This document shows positions 42,522 to 51,555 of a DNA stretch of 64,000 nucleotides, piece after piece. The position numbers and the translations under genes were made by a program. Location of the stretch: the NCBI RefSeq assembly GCF_036250065.1, contig NZ_CP109199.1, forward strand, positions 6,818,001-6,882,000, given 5' to 3'. The notes beneath the pieces were generated by a model that saw nothing but the letters and a program-made list of their open reading frames with translations, made no database searches and was not told where the DNA came from. The DNA is from Micromonospora sp. NBC_01699 (GTDB taxonomy: Bacteria; Actinomycetota; Actinomycetes; Mycobacteriales; Micromonosporaceae). Each line of letters begins with the position of its first letter. The first letter of the stretch is position 1.

Positions 42522-43570
42522 AGGATCAGGTCCAGCAGGGCGGCGGCGAAGTCGGCCGGGCGCTCGACGTGCGGCGAGTGGCCGCACTCGGGGTAGACGA
42601 CCTCGCGGTAGGTGCCGCCGGCCGCCGCGTAGCGGTCCAGCACCGCCCGGGTCTGGCCGACCATCGGCTGGGGCGGGCACGCGTCGGCGCCGGGCCAGCC
42701 GGGGACCAGGCCGAGCGAGCCGAGGTACGCCAGGTCGAACAGCGAGGTGTCCGAGACGATCACGTCGGTGTCGCCGCGTACCCAGGTGATCGGTGGCTTG
42801 ACGGGGACGGCGACCAGTTCGTCGGCCACCCGGAAGTGGTTTGGCGCCATGGTGTTGAGCACGCCCCGGCCACCCGGACCGACGCCGGGCCAGGTTTCGG
42901 TGGTGGTCGAGTCGCCGGGGTAGTTCGCCTCGCCGATGGCGGTGCTGAGCATGCTGTCGAGCAGCAGGTCCTCGTCGTCGCCGAACGCCGCCGGATCCGC
43001 CACGTACGCGGTGCGCATGACGTTGCACGGGCTGGTCGGCGCGTCCTCGCCCCGGTCCTTGGCGGCGATCCGGGCGACGAAGTCGGCGTTGGCCGTGCCG
43101 GCCCCGGTGCCGGCGAAGTCGGCGCTGGTCGGGGTGCCGTCCAGGTCCCGGGTGCCGCCGAACCCGTAAGGCGACAGCGGCGACTCCAGCAGTAGCGCGC
43201 GGATCCGGTCCGGGTGGTCGACCAGCAGTTGCATGGCGACGCCGGCGCCCATCGAGTGGGCCACCACCACCGGCCGGGCGCCGGGGGTGCCGAACAGACC
43301 GGGGGCGTCGAGCAGCGCGGCCACGTCGTCGGAGAAGTCCCGCAGGCCACGGGTGGCGTCCAGCGGCGCGGTCTCGGTCGTGCCGTAGCCGCGCAGGTCG
43401 GGTGCGACCACCCGAAGGGTGGGCGGCAGGTGGCGCAGCAGCGGTATCCAGAAGTCGGCGGACGAGCAGTTGCCGTGGATCAGCAGGACCGGGCTGCCGT
43501 CCGCCGGCCCGGCGACGAGCACGTTCTGGGTGATGCCCCGGGCGGTGATGTTCACCTGTTCGGTTTCCAT
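42518..43570 (-). CDS. Alpha/beta hydrolase (first of a pair)
   Basis: Hydrolase of 350 residues with an enlarged cap domain between residues 150 and 260. VLLIHGNCSSADFW is the oxyanion region, VVVAHSMGAGVAMQLL near residue 103 the nucleophile elbow, and ECGHSPHVERPADF near residue 327 the catalytic His. DLRGYGTTETAPLDATRG is a family loop. Start ATG 43570 opens directly on METEQVNI. The gene precedes and overlaps a second hydrolase gene that is only distantly similar, so this is probably a functional pair rather than a recent duplication. Confidence 0.84.
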   Translation of the reverse strand: METEQVNITARGITQNVLVAGPADGSPVLLIHGNCSSADFWIPLLRHLPPTLRVVAPDLRGYGTTETAPLDATRGLRDFSDDVAALLDAPGLFGTPGARPVVVAHSMGAGVAMQLLVDHPDRIRALLLESPLSPYGFGGTRDLDGTPTSADFAGTGAGTANADFVARIAAKDRGEDAPTSPCNVMRTAYVADPAAFGDDEDLLLDSMLSTAIGEANYPGDSTTTETWPGVGPGGRGVLNTMAPNHFRVADELVAVPVKPPITWVRGDTDVIVSDTSLFDLAYLGSLGLVPGWPGADACPPQPMVGQTRAVLDRYAAAGGTYREVVYPECGHSPHVERPADFAAALLDLIL

Positions 43571-43688
43571 CCCCGCGATGGTGCCACCGTACGCGGAACC
43601 TTGCAGTGTGGCGTCGCCACATAAGCCGGCCGGAGCGACATGGCGGCCCCACCCGCCCCACCCTGTCGCCCCAAACCGGACAAATCTG

Positions 43689-44213
43689 CTAGTTCAATAC
43701 CAGGTACGCCCAGGCCACCCAGCCGGCCAGCACGGCGCCCCCGCCGAAGATCCAGAGCAGCGGCCCGGACCGGCGTCCGGTGGACATCATCTGGGTCGGG
43801 GCACCGAGCGCGGCGGCGGCCGGTTGGTCGACGGCCCGCAGCGGCGGTGGCGGGTACGCCTGGGTGTACCGGATAGCGCCGACCGGATCGGTCAGCGCCG
43901 CCGACGGGTCGAAGAACCGCAGCTCGACGTTGCCGACCCGGATCCGGTCACCGTCGCGCAGTTCCCTGAACTGGGAGATCCGCTGGTCGTTGTGCCAGGT
44001 GCCGTTGGTCGACCCACAGTCGGTCAGTACGGCGCGGCCGTCGGCCAACTCGACCGTCGCATGCCGCCGGCTCACCTTCCGGTCGTCGATCACGATGTCG
44101 ACGCCCTCCTCGCGGCCGATCCGGCGGGTACCCGGCCGCAACCTGAAGCTCGCCCCCCGCAGCGGGCCGTTGACCACCATCAGCAGTGGCAGCAGATTCA
44201 ACTCGTCCGACAT
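43689..44213 (-). CDS. FHA-domain membrane protein
   Basis: Protein of 174 residues. An N-terminal FHA domain (about 10-105) shows RRIGREEGVDIVIDD, VSRRHATVEL and TDCGSTNGTWHN, the Arg, Ser-Arg-Arg-His and Asn residues that bind phosphothreonine. A Pro-rich linker leads to one transmembrane helix at the extreme C terminus (PLLWIFGGGAVLAGWVAWAY), so the FHA domain faces the cytosol. GGAGAG precedes ATG 44213. Such tail-anchored FHA proteins probably recruit partners phosphorylated by Ser/Thr kinases to the membrane; no kinase gene lies in the window. Confidence 0.85.
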   Translation of the reverse strand: MSDELNLLPLLMVVNGPLRGASFRLRPGTRRIGREEGVDIVIDDRKVSRRHATVELADGRAVLTDCGSTNGTWHNDQRISQFRELRDGDRIRVGNVELRFFDPSAALTDPVGAIRYTQAYPPPPLRAVDQPAAAALGAPTQMMSTGRRSGPLLWIFGGGAVLAGWVAWAYLVLN

Positions 44214-44412
44214 CGACTCTCCGCACCCGTCCGTCTGCGGCCGGCGTCCCCCCGGGCGCCGGCCACCGCGCCCCCCTTGGCGCACGGCACCAGCCTGACA
44301 TCGAGCGGCTCCCATCTCCATTACCCGCAGGATGGACTTGTTCGTCCGGTGGGTGAATTCGGGTCACCGGTTCGGTGGGCGGCGGAGCGTACCCGTGAGT
44401 AATTTTCAGGTT

Positions 44413-44418
44413 TAGACT
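44413..44418 (+). promoter_or_regulatory. Candidate leaderless -10 box TAGACT
   Basis: TAGACT ends 6 bases before ATG 44425 in an AT-rich stretch, with no Shine-Dalgarno sequence, consistent with a leaderless aldehyde dehydrogenase mRNA. Confidence 0.45.
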
Positions 44419-44424
44419 TCCGAC

Positions 44425-45924
44425 ATGACGGCTCCGCATGGTCCCGGCGTACCGGTGATCGATCACGGTGAGTTGGTTTCCACCCACCCGGCAACCGGGG
44501 CGCAGGTGGGCCGCTTCCCCGTGGCCAGCGCCGAGGACCTGGTCCAACGGGTGTCCCGGGCGCGTACGGCCGCGGCCTGGTGGGCCGGGCTGGACTTCGC
44601 CGGGCGTCGGGCGCGACTGCTGCGCTGGCGCGCGCTGCTCGCCCACCGGATCCAGGAACTCGCCGCCCTGATGCAGGCCGAGGGCGGCAAACCGGTCGCG
44701 GACGCGATCGTCGAGATCGCCTCGGCCATCGAGCACATCGACTGGGCGGCCCGCAACGCCAAACGGGTGCTCGGCCGCCGCCGGGTCCGCTCGCGGCTGA
44801 TCGTCGCCGAGTTCGCCGGCAGGCTCGAATACCAGCCGTACGGGGTGATCGGCGTGATCGGCCCGTGGAACTACCCGGTGCTGACCCCGATCGGCTCGAC
44901 GGCGTACGCGTTGGCCGCCGGCAACGCCGTGCTGCTCAAGCCGAGCGAGTACACCCCGGCGGTCGGGCAGTGGCTGGTCGACAGCTTCGCCGAGGTGGTG
45001 CCGGAGCAGCCGGTGCTCCAGTCGGTGCACGGGCTCGGCGACGTCGGGGCCGCGCTCTGCCGGGCCGGGGTGGACAAGGTGGCGTTCACCGGATCCTCCG
45101 CGACCGCCCGCAGGGTGATGGCCGCGTGTGCCGAATCGTTGACGCCGGTCCTGCTGGAGGCGGGCGGCAAGGACGCGATGATCGTGGACGCCGACGCCGA
45201 CCTGGACGCCGCAGCGGACGCGGCGGTCTGGGGTGCGCTGACCAACGCGGGCCAGACCTGTATCGGGATCGAACGGGTCTATGCGGTGGAAGCCATCTAC
45301 AACGACTTCGTAAGCAGGGTGGTGACGAAGGCCGAGAAGCTCACCGTGGGGCCGGAACCGGAGGCACATCTCGGCCCGATCACCATGCCCGGACAGCTCG
45401 ACGTGATCCGTCGCCACATCGACGACGCCCTGGCCCGGGGCGGTCGCGCGGTGCTCGGTGGGGCGGACGCGGTGCAGCCCCCGTACGTGCGGCCGACCAT
45501 CCTGGTGGACGTGCCCGAGGATGCGTTGGCGGTTCGCGAGGAGACCTTCGGACCAACCCTCACCATCAGCCGGGTCGAGGACGCCGACGCCGCCGTGGCC
45601 AGGGCAAACGCTGTCCCGTACGGGCTCGGCGGGTCGGTGTTCGGCAAGCGCCGGGCGGTCGAGATCGCCGGTCGGCTGCGCTCCGGGATGGTGGCGGTGA
45701 ACTCGTCGCTGACCTTCGTCGGTATGTCCACACTGCCCTTCGGCGGGGTGGGCGAGTCCGGCTTCGGGCGGATCCACGGGGACGACGGGCTGCGCGAGTT
45801 CGGTCGGGCAAAGGCGATGACCGTACGACGTGGACCGTCGCTGCTGCCCTCGACAACCTTCGAACGCACCCCCGCACAAGTAGCGAAAATCGCAAAAGCC
45901 GTCAAACTATTGTACGGTCGGTGA
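44425..45924 (+). CDS. Aldehyde dehydrogenase family protein
   Basis: NAD(P)-dependent aldehyde dehydrogenase of 499 residues. VIGPWNYPVLTPIGS is the cofactor-binding motif near residue 151, LLEAGGKDAMIV near residue 244 carries the general-base Glu, NAGQTCIGIERVY near residue 275 the catalytic Cys, and EETFGPTLTI near residue 373 the last family signature. The extended C terminus with LPSTTFERTPAQVAKIAKAV suggests the branch including coniferyl and long-chain aldehyde dehydrogenases. Transcribed alone, divergent from the FHA gene. Substrate unassigned. Confidence 0.92.
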   Translation: MTAPHGPGVPVIDHGELVSTHPATGAQVGRFPVASAEDLVQRVSRARTAAAWWAGLDFAGRRARLLRWRALLAHRIQELAALMQAEGGKPVADAIVEIASAIEHIDWAARNAKRVLGRRRVRSRLIVAEFAGRLEYQPYGVIGVIGPWNYPVLTPIGSTAYALAAGNAVLLKPSEYTPAVGQWLVDSFAEVVPEQPVLQSVHGLGDVGAALCRAGVDKVAFTGSSATARRVMAACAESLTPVLLEAGGKDAMIVDADADLDAAADAAVWGALTNAGQTCIGIERVYAVEAIYNDFVSRVVTKAEKLTVGPEPEAHLGPITMPGQLDVIRRHIDDALARGGRAVLGGADAVQPPYVRPTILVDVPEDALAVREETFGPTLTISRVEDADAAVARANAVPYGLGGSVFGKRRAVEIAGRLRSGMVAVNSSLTFVGMSTLPFGGVGESGFGRIHGDDGLREFGRAKAMTVRRGPSLLPSTTFERTPAQVAKIAKAVKLLYGR

Positions 45925-45992
45925 CCCTTACACAACCGATCGTGCGCTAGGAATAGGCGTTTTGGAGATACCGACCCAAGCCGACGTACCCC

Positions 45993-45998
45993 TACATT
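45993..45998 (+). promoter_or_regulatory. Candidate leaderless -10 box TACATT
   Basis: TACATT ends 7 bases before GTG 46006, where no ribosome-binding site is visible. It supports the GTG as true start. Confidence 0.4.
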
Positions 45999-46005
45999 CC
46001 GTCGG

Positions 46006-46665
46006 GTGGGGATACACGGATTGCGATCTCGCCTGGTCGAGAACGAAGACTCGTTCGCCGCCCGACGTCGTAGCCGACGAGCGGACTGGCTGGTCGAGAC
46101 GTTCCCTGATCTCGCCCAGATGTCCATCATCGACCTCGGCGGCCGGCTGGAGACGTGGGCACGTGCGTCGGTACGCCCCAAGCACGTACACGTGGTCAAC
46201 CTGGAGTCACCGCCGCCCGAGGTCCCGTCCTGGGCCGAGGTCGACCACGGCGACGCCTGCGCGCTTCCGGCCAACATCCTGAGCCGCCGGTACGACCTGG
46301 TCTTCTCCAACTCGGTGCTGGAACACGTCGGCGGCCACGAACGCCGGGTACGGTTCGCCGAGTCGGTGCACCTGCTCAGTCACGCACACTGGGTGCAGAC
46401 CCCGTACCGGTACTTCCCGATCGAGCCACACTGGATAGCGCCGGGCATGCAGTTCCTGCCCGTCCGCCTCCGTACGCTGATGGCCCGCAAGTGGCCGCTG
46501 GCGCACTCACCGGCCAAGAGCCACGAGGCCGCCATCCGCCAGGTCCTCTGGACCGAGCTGGTCGACCGCTCCCAAATGCGCCACTACTTCCCCCAGTCCC
46601 ACATCCGGATCGAGCGCCTGGCCACCCTCCCCAAATCCCTCATAGCCATCCTCGGCGCCCCCTGA
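46006..46665 (+). CDS. SAM-dependent methyltransferase-like protein
   Basis: Protein of 219 residues with features of class I methyltransferases of the Methyltransf_11 type. MSIIDLGGRLETWAR is a diverged motif I, HVHVVNLESPPPE motif II, and RYDLVFSNSVLEHVGGHERR near residue 93 the hallmark motif with SNSVLEHV. The C-terminal half (HWVQTPYRYFPIEPHW, HYFPQSHIRIERL) resembles methyltransferases in glycan loci. GTG 46006 is supported by the upstream -10 box. The target molecule is unknown; a sugar methyl group is plausible given the surroundings further upstream. Confidence 0.75.
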   Translation: MGIHGLRSRLVENEDSFAARRRSRRADWLVETFPDLAQMSIIDLGGRLETWARASVRPKHVHVVNLESPPPEVPSWAEVDHGDACALPANILSRRYDLVFSNSVLEHVGGHERRVRFAESVHLLSHAHWVQTPYRYFPIEPHWIAPGMQFLPVRLRTLMARKWPLAHSPAKSHEAAIRQVLWTELVDRSQMRHYFPQSHIRIERLATLPKSLIAILGAP

Positions 46666-46675
46666 CCCCACCCAG

Positions 46676-46742
46676 CGCGTTGATCATGAAGTTAGCGACG
46701 TTTTCCAGCCCAGATCTCGGCGCTAACTTCATGGTCAACGCG
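46676..46742. repeat. Intergenic palindromic element B (22-bp arms)
   Basis: Arms 46676-46697 and 46721-46742 (core GATCATGAAGTTAGCG) complement each other with one T/G wobble, around a 23-base loop. It lies between the convergent methyltransferase and nucS genes and can act as a bidirectional terminator, but its long arm and variable loop resemble a dispersed palindrome. Confidence 0.8.
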
Positions 46743-46840
46743 GCCGTCCTCGGCGCGTTACCCGCCCCCGGTGCGGAGCCGCCGGGAGCCGGAGCTCGGG
46801 GGGGTTCGGCGCCGGCTGAGGGACTGGACCGGGTGAGGAA

Positions 46841-47500
46841 CTAGAACAGGGTCAGTTCGTCGCGTTCGATGCCGCGCAGGCGGTCGTAGTTGACGGCCAC
46901 GCAGCGGATGCCACGGTCGTTGGCCAGCACGCGGGCCTGCGGCTTGATCTCCTGGGCGGCGAAGACACCGTGCACCGGGGCGAGCAGCGGGTCGCGGTTG
47001 AGCAGTTCGAGGTAGCGGGTCAACTGCTCCACCCCGTCGATGTCGCCGCGCCGCTTCACCTCGACCGCCACGGTGACCGAGGCGCCGTCGCGGCAGAGCA
47101 GGTCGACCGGGCCGATGGCGGTCGGGTACTCCCGTCGGATCAGGGTGAAGCCGTCGCCCAGCGTGGTCGGGTTCGCCGCCAGCAACTCCTGTAGGTGCGC
47201 CTCGACGCCGTCCTTACGCAGGCCGGGATCGACGCCGAGCTCGTACGACGTGTCCTGGAAGATTTCCTCCAGGGTGATCCGCAGTTCCTCGCCGGCCTTG
47301 TTCACCACCCGCCACACGCCGGGTGCCTCTTCCAGCTTGCACGGCGGGCTCATCCAGTTGAGCGGCTTGTACGCCCGGTCGTCGGCATGGATCGACACCG
47401 ACCCGTCCGCCTTGACCATCAGCAGGCGGGTGGCCAGCGGCAGGTGCGCCGAGAGTCGTCCCACGTAGTCCACCGCGCATCGCGCTATCACCAACCGCAC
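46841..47500 (-). CDS. nucS: Mismatch-specific endonuclease NucS (EndoMS)
   Basis: DNA endonuclease of 219 residues that cleaves both strands at mismatches in the MutS/MutL-independent repair of actinobacteria and archaea. The N-terminal dimer/DNA-binding domain has [16 protein letters not shown] and [17 protein letters not shown]; the RecB-like nuclease domain has [11 protein letters not shown] and [19 protein letters not shown], which contain the metal-binding Asp, Glu and Lys. GTG 47500 gives the VRLVI opening seen in mycobacterial homologues and lies 6 bases after a TACCCT box. No beta-clamp gene is nearby; the C terminus RDELTLF resembles a clamp-binding peptide. Confidence 0.93.
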   Translation of the reverse strand: MRLVIARCAVDYVGRLSAHLPLATRLLMVKADGSVSIHADDRAYKPLNWMSPPCKLEEAPGVWRVVNKAGEELRITLEEIFQDTSYELGVDPGLRKDGVEAHLQELLAANPTTLGDGFTLIRREYPTAIGPVDLLCRDGASVTVAVEVKRRGDIDGVEQLTRYLELLNRDPLLAPVHGVFAAQEIKPQARVLANDRGIRCVAVNYDRLRGIERDELTLF

Positions 47501-47506
47501 CCGACG

Positions 47507-47512
47507 AGGGTA
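47507..47512 (-). promoter_or_regulatory. Candidate leaderless -10 box TACCCT for nucS
   Basis: On the minus strand TACCCT is followed by 6 bases and then the GTG of nucS, with no Shine-Dalgarno sequence. Confidence 0.45.
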
Positions 47513-47616
47513 GCGGAGAGCCATCCCGCCGCCCGCCGCGCACGCCGACAAGCCGCCGGAAGCCGCCGTAACCGGCCAATCGAGCAGAAGTGGCGCGACG
47601 GTGAGATGCTGTCCCC

Positions 47617-48234
47617 GTGCTGGAAGCCCTCACCGGTACGGGTCTCGCCGCATCGGCCGGCCTGAACGCGTACATCCCGCTGCTGACCATGGGTCTACTG
47701 GCCCGGTTCACCGGTCTGATCGACCTGCCCGGCGGTTGGCAGTGGCTGGCCAACGGCTGGGTGTTGGCGATCCTGGCGGTGCTGCTGGCGGTCGAGTTCG
47801 TCGCCGACAAGGTGCCGGTGGTCGACCACGTCAACGATCTCGTCCAGACGGTGGTCCGGCCGACCGCCGGTGGCCTGGCATTCAGCGCCGGCTCCAGCTC
47901 CGAGACGGTGACGGTCAGCGACCCGGGGAGTTTCTTCTCCTCCAACCAGTGGGTGCCGATAGTGGTCGGGATGGTGGTCGCGTTCGGCGTACACAGCATC
48001 AAGTCGGCGGCCCGGCCGCTGATCAACGCCAGTACCGCCGGCTTCGGTGCCCCGGTGGCCAGCACGGTCGAGGACACCACCAGCGTGGTCGTGTCGCTCG
48101 TCGCGATCGTCCTGCCGGTGCTGGTGCTGCTCTTCCTGGTCGGCTTCGTGATCCTGGTCCCCTGGACGCTGCATCGCCGACGGGAACGCAACCGCGAACG
48201 GGAAGCCGCACGCGCCGCCGGTTTCCGGGTCTGA
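47617..48234 (+). CDS. DUF4126 membrane protein
   Basis: Integral membrane protein of 205 residues of the DUF4126 family, function unknown. [21 protein letters not shown] at the N terminus is the family signature, [20 protein letters not shown] near residue 60 lies between helices, and [20 protein letters not shown] near residue 121 is the second conserved block. Four to five hydrophobic segments, the last near the C terminus before a basic tail [16 protein letters not shown] 47617 was chosen for the family-like MLEALTGTG opening. Divergent from nucS. Confidence 0.85.
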   Translation: MLEALTGTGLAASAGLNAYIPLLTMGLLARFTGLIDLPGGWQWLANGWVLAILAVLLAVEFVADKVPVVDHVNDLVQTVVRPTAGGLAFSAGSSSETVTVSDPGSFFSSNQWVPIVVGMVVAFGVHSIKSAARPLINASTAGFGAPVASTVEDTTSVVVSLVAIVLPVLVLLFLVGFVILVPWTLHRRRERNREREAARAAGFRV

Positions 48235-48301
48235 CCCGCCCCAACGGGTGAACCGACCGGGGGTACGCCGGACCGGGCTTTGAACCTTCCTCACCTCTGG
48301 A

Positions 48302-49243
48302 ATGATCTGCCGGGTGAGTCGACCCCGGTCCCGTCTGCTGCTCGGCGTCCTGGTGGCGGCGGCCGTCGTCGGCACCGCCACCTCCGCCGTCGGGCTGACC
48401 ATGACCCTGTCGCCCCCGGACCGCGCGTCGAGCTTCACCGACCCGTCGGCCGGCGGCAGCCACGCGCTCGGCCCGGCCGGCACACCGACCGCTCCCGCCG
48501 CCGTCACCCCCACGAACCCCGCAACCCGCGCGCCGGGCGGGACCGTCCCCGGCGCCACGCGGGCGGGCACCAGGCCACCGGTGGTCGACAACGGACCGCG
48601 TACGGGCAACCGGGTGGCCCTGACCTTCGACGCCGACATGACCGACGGCATGCTCTACAGCCTGCGTACGGGCAGGGTGAAGTCGTACGCCAACCTGCGC
48701 ATCATCGACCTGCTGGAACGGGAACGGTTGCCGGCCACCTTCTTCCTGACCGGCAAGTGGGTCGAGCGCTACCCCGACCTGACCCGTCGACTGGCCGGCA
48801 ATCCCCGCTTCGAGCTGGCCAACCACACGTACGGGCACCTGGCGTTCACCGGGGACTGCTACGACCTGCCCCGGGTGCCGGCCAACAGCATGACCGAGGA
48901 CGTGGCGAAGACGTTCCGGGTGATCGAGCCGTACGGCGGCCGGCAGACCCGCTACTTCCGCTTTCCCGGACTGTGCCACGACCCGGCGGCCCTGGCCGCG
49001 CTCGCCCCGCTCGGCCTGACCGTGGTCGACGGGGACGTGGTCAGCGGTGACCCGTTCGCCACCGCCTGGCAGCCGATCGTCAGGGCGGTGCTCGACCAGG
49101 TACGCCCCGGCTCGGTGGTGATCATGCACGTGACCGAGGCGAACGCCGCGATGACCGACGAGGCGCTGCCGCACATTCTCGCCGGTCTGGCCGACCGTGG
49201 CCTGGTCCCGGCGACCCTCTCCGAGGTACTGGGCGGATCTTGA
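48302..49243 (+). CDS. Polysaccharide deacetylase (NodB homology)
   Basis: Membrane-anchored or secreted carbohydrate esterase family 4 protein of 313 residues. An N-terminal hydrophobic segment (LLLGVLVAAAVVGTATSAVG) is followed by a Pro/Thr-rich linker and a NodB domain: ALTFDADMTDG (catalytic Asp and metal Asp), ELANHTYGHLAFTG (HxxxH metal motif), RYFRFPGLCHDP and VVIMHVTE (final catalytic His). It should remove acetyl groups from peptidoglycan or another N-acetylated polymer. The start could instead be GTG 48314, giving SRPRSRLLLG directly before the membrane segment. Confidence 0.87.
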   Translation: MICRVSRPRSRLLLGVLVAAAVVGTATSAVGLTMTLSPPDRASSFTDPSAGGSHALGPAGTPTAPAAVTPTNPATRAPGGTVPGATRAGTRPPVVDNGPRTGNRVALTFDADMTDGMLYSLRTGRVKSYANLRIIDLLERERLPATFFLTGKWVERYPDLTRRLAGNPRFELANHTYGHLAFTGDCYDLPRVPANSMTEDVAKTFRVIEPYGGRQTRYFRFPGLCHDPAALAALAPLGLTVVDGDVVSGDPFATAWQPIVRAVLDQVRPGSVVIMHVTEANAAMTDEALPHILAGLADRGLVPATLSEVLGGS

Positions 49244-49320
49244 CCGGCCCCCGCCACCACCGGGTAGCGTGACGCCTCGCCCGGCGAGCGCGCCGGGGCG
49301 GCCGGCGGGAGGCACCGAAG

Positions 49321-49815
49321 ATGACCACGGCACCGCAGGCGTACCTGCACTCGCTGTCGGAGCGGTTGACCGCCGACGGCTGTTCGGTCACCCGCGAGGA
49401 CTGGGGCGGGATGCCGGTCCTGGTCGGCCGCCGGTCGGACTTCCGGCTCCAGTGGCTGGCCACCAAGCTGCACCTGATCACGATCGCCGCGGACGTCTCC
49501 AGCGTCGACGCGGGCAGCATCGCCGCGTTCACCAGCCACGCCATGGAGTACGCCAAGCGCGGCGTGACCCGTGGCGCGCAGGTCGGTGTCGCCGCCTTCC
49601 CCACCCTGATCAGCGACCGCGTGGACCCGTCCGCGAGCCAGTGGGCGGGCCGGCGGCAGCGCAACCAGTTCGCCTGCATGGGACGGCCGGTGGTGGTCGA
49701 CACCGCCCGTGGCACCGCCACCGCCTTCCGGGGCACCTCTCCCCTCGGCCTGGTCTACTCGGCCCACCTGCGCCGCAAGCTCGGCCTCTACTTCCCCCCG
49801 ACCCCGCTCGGATAG
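49321..49815 (+). CDS. Conserved hypothetical protein
   Basis: Soluble protein of 164 residues with no recognised motif. It has a short helical start (AYLHSLSERLTADGC), an alternating beta region (MPVLVGRRSDFRLQWLATKL, HLITIAADVSSVDAG), and a tail RGTSPLGLVYSAHLRRKLGL. It lacks a signal peptide or transmembrane segment. GGGAGGCACCGAAG precedes ATG 49321. Overall mixed alpha/beta composition and its place before an ABC exporter do not allow a functional guess. Confidence 0.65.
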   Translation: MTTAPQAYLHSLSERLTADGCSVTREDWGGMPVLVGRRSDFRLQWLATKLHLITIAADVSSVDAGSIAAFTSHAMEYAKRGVTRGAQVGVAAFPTLISDRVDPSASQWAGRRQRNQFACMGRPVVVDTARGTATAFRGTSPLGLVYSAHLRRKLGLYFPPTPLG

Positions 49816-49872
49816 CCGCCCACCGGGACCCCAGGTGCCCACCGTCCGTCACCGGCGCGCATAGTGTTCGGC

Positions 49873-50718
49873 ATGAGTGACCAGCTCGCGATCTCCGTAC
49901 GGGGGTTGCGCAAGTCGTACGGCGAGCACGTCGCCGTCGCCGGTCTCGACCTGTCGGTACGGGCCGGTGAGGTGTTCGCCCTGCTCGGCCCGAACGGCGC
50001 CGGCAAGACGACGACGGTGGAGATCCTGGAGGGCTTTCGGCGGCGCGACGGTGGCGAGGTCAGCGTGCTCGGCGTCGACCCGAACACCGCCGGTCGGGAC
50101 TGGCGGTCCCGGGTCGGCATAGTGCTCCAGGGAACCGGCGAGTTCGACGACCTGACCGTGGGCGAGGTGGTCGACCATTTCGCTGCCTTCTACCCCAACC
50201 CGGACAAACCACACCAGGTGATCGGCCGGGTCGGCCTCACCGACAAGACCCGCGCCCGTACGCACACCCTCTCCGGCGGCCAGAAGCGGCGACTCGACGT
50301 GGCCCTCGGCATCATCGGCCGACCCGAACTCCTCTTCCTGGACGAGCCGACGACCGGCTTCGACCCCGAGGCGCGGCGCGAGTTCTGGGAGCTGATCCGC
50401 GACCTGGCCGCCGCCGGCACCACCATCGTGCTGACCACCCACTACCTGGACGAGGCGGAGTCACTCGCCGACCGGGTCGGTGTGATCACCGCCGGCCAAC
50501 TCGTGGAGGTGTCCACCCCGGCCGAGCTGGGCAACCGGCAGCAGGCACTGCCGGTGGTCTCCTGGCGTACCCCGGACGGGACGCCGCAGCGGGCGGAGAG
50601 CGCGACGCCGACGGCCCTGATCGCCGAGTTGGCCGCGCGGTACGGCGGCGAGGTGCCCGGCCTCACCGTGGCCCGCCCGACCCTGGAAGACGTCTACCTG
50701 CGGATGATCGGACACTGA
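49873..50718 (+). CDS. ABC transporter ATP-binding protein (ABC-2 exporter type)
   Basis: ATPase of 281 residues. ALLGPNGAGKTTTVEIL near residue 37 is Walker A, THTLSGGQKRRLDVALG near residue 133 the ABC signature, LLFLDEPTTGFDP near residue 153 Walker B with D-loop, and VLTTHYLDEAE the H-loop. The C-terminal extension (about 230-281) with RPTLEDVYLRMIG is typical of DrrA/NatA-type exporters of drugs or lipids. ATG 49873 gives the shortest family-like N terminus; an ATG-less upstream region precludes certainty. Shares one base with the permease gene (TGATG). Confidence 0.92.
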   Translation: MSDQLAISVRGLRKSYGEHVAVAGLDLSVRAGEVFALLGPNGAGKTTTVEILEGFRRRDGGEVSVLGVDPNTAGRDWRSRVGIVLQGTGEFDDLTVGEVVDHFAAFYPNPDKPHQVIGRVGLTDKTRARTHTLSGGQKRRLDVALGIIGRPELLFLDEPTTGFDPEARREFWELIRDLAAAGTTIVLTTHYLDEAESLADRVGVITAGQLVEVSTPAELGNRQQALPVVSWRTPDGTPQRAESATPTALIAELAARYGGEVPGLTVARPTLEDVYLRMIGH

Positions 50719-51554
50719 TGAGTGCCACCACGGAAGCCGCCCCGGTAGCGGTGTCCCGCCGGACCGGCCCGCTCGAACTCGGTCTGCGTCAGGGACGACT
50801 CGAACTGCGACAGTTCCTGCGCAGCCGCGAGTCGGTGGTCTTTACCATGCTCTTCCCGGTCGTCCTGATCCTGATCTTCGCGTCGATCTTCAAGGGCGAG
50901 ATCGGCGGCGGCGTCAAGTTCACCCAGTATTTCGTCACCGGCATGATCGCCACCGGCCTGCTCACCGTCGGCTTCCAGAGCCTCGCGATCCAGATCCCGA
51001 TCGAACGCGACCGAGGCGTCCTCAAGCGCCTGCGCGGCACCCCGATGCCGAAGTGGGTCTACTTCGCCGGCAAGACCGTCATGGTCGCCGTGATCGGCGT
51101 CGCCGAAACGGTCCTGCTGCTCGCCGTCGCCGTACTGCTGTTCGACCTCAGGCTGCCGGACACCGCGACCAAGTGGTTCACCTTCGGCTGGGTCTCCGCG
51201 CTCGGCATCACCGCCTGCACCCTGTGCGGCATCGCCTTCTCGTCGCTGGCCCGCAGCGGCCGCAGCGCACCCAGCACGGTCACCCCGGTCGCCCTGATCC
51301 TCCAGTTCATCTCCGGCGTCTTCTTCGTCTTCACCGACCTGCCCACCTGGATGCAGCAGGTCGCGGCGATCTTCCCGCTCAAGTGGATGTGCCAGGGGCT
51401 GCGCTCGGTGTTCCTACCCGCCTCGTTCGGCGCCCAGGAGCCCGCCGGCTCGTACGAGTTGGGCCGGGTCGCCCTGGTCCTGGGCGTCTGGTGCGTCATC
51501 GGGCTGGTCCTCTGCCTGCGCACCTTCCGCTGGACCAGCCGACGCGACGGGTGA
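50718..51554 (+). CDS. ABC-2 type transporter permease
   Basis: Membrane subunit of 278 residues with six helices. The N-terminal amphipathic start and REFLRSRESVVFTMLFPVVL-like segment (FLRSRESVVFTMLFPVVL), MIATGLLTVGFQSLAIQIPI and LKRLRGTPMPKWVYFAGK coupling loop are characteristic of the DrrB family. FFVFTDLPTWMQQVAAIFPL is the conserved loop before the last helices. It forms an exporter with the preceding ATPase; cargo unknown (drug, lipid or peptide). Its stop lies one base from the stop of the convergent dehydrogenase gene. Confidence 0.9.
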   Translation: MSATTEAAPVAVSRRTGPLELGLRQGRLELRQFLRSRESVVFTMLFPVVLILIFASIFKGEIGGGVKFTQYFVTGMIATGLLTVGFQSLAIQIPIERDRGVLKRLRGTPMPKWVYFAGKTVMVAVIGVAETVLLLAVAVLLFDLRLPDTATKWFTFGWVSALGITACTLCGIAFSSLARSGRSAPSTVTPVALILQFISGVFFVFTDLPTWMQQVAAIFPLKWMCQGLRSVFLPASFGAQEPAGSYELGRVALVLGVWCVIGLVLCLRTFRWTSRRDG

Positions 51555-51555
51555 C

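Noticed and set aside
41613-43661. One long minus-strand frame that would fuse the two hydrolases into a single 682-residue protein
   Set aside because: Its N-terminal third is out of frame with the upstream hydrolase and has no domain; the GTGA overlap at 42518-42521 gives two separate proteins.
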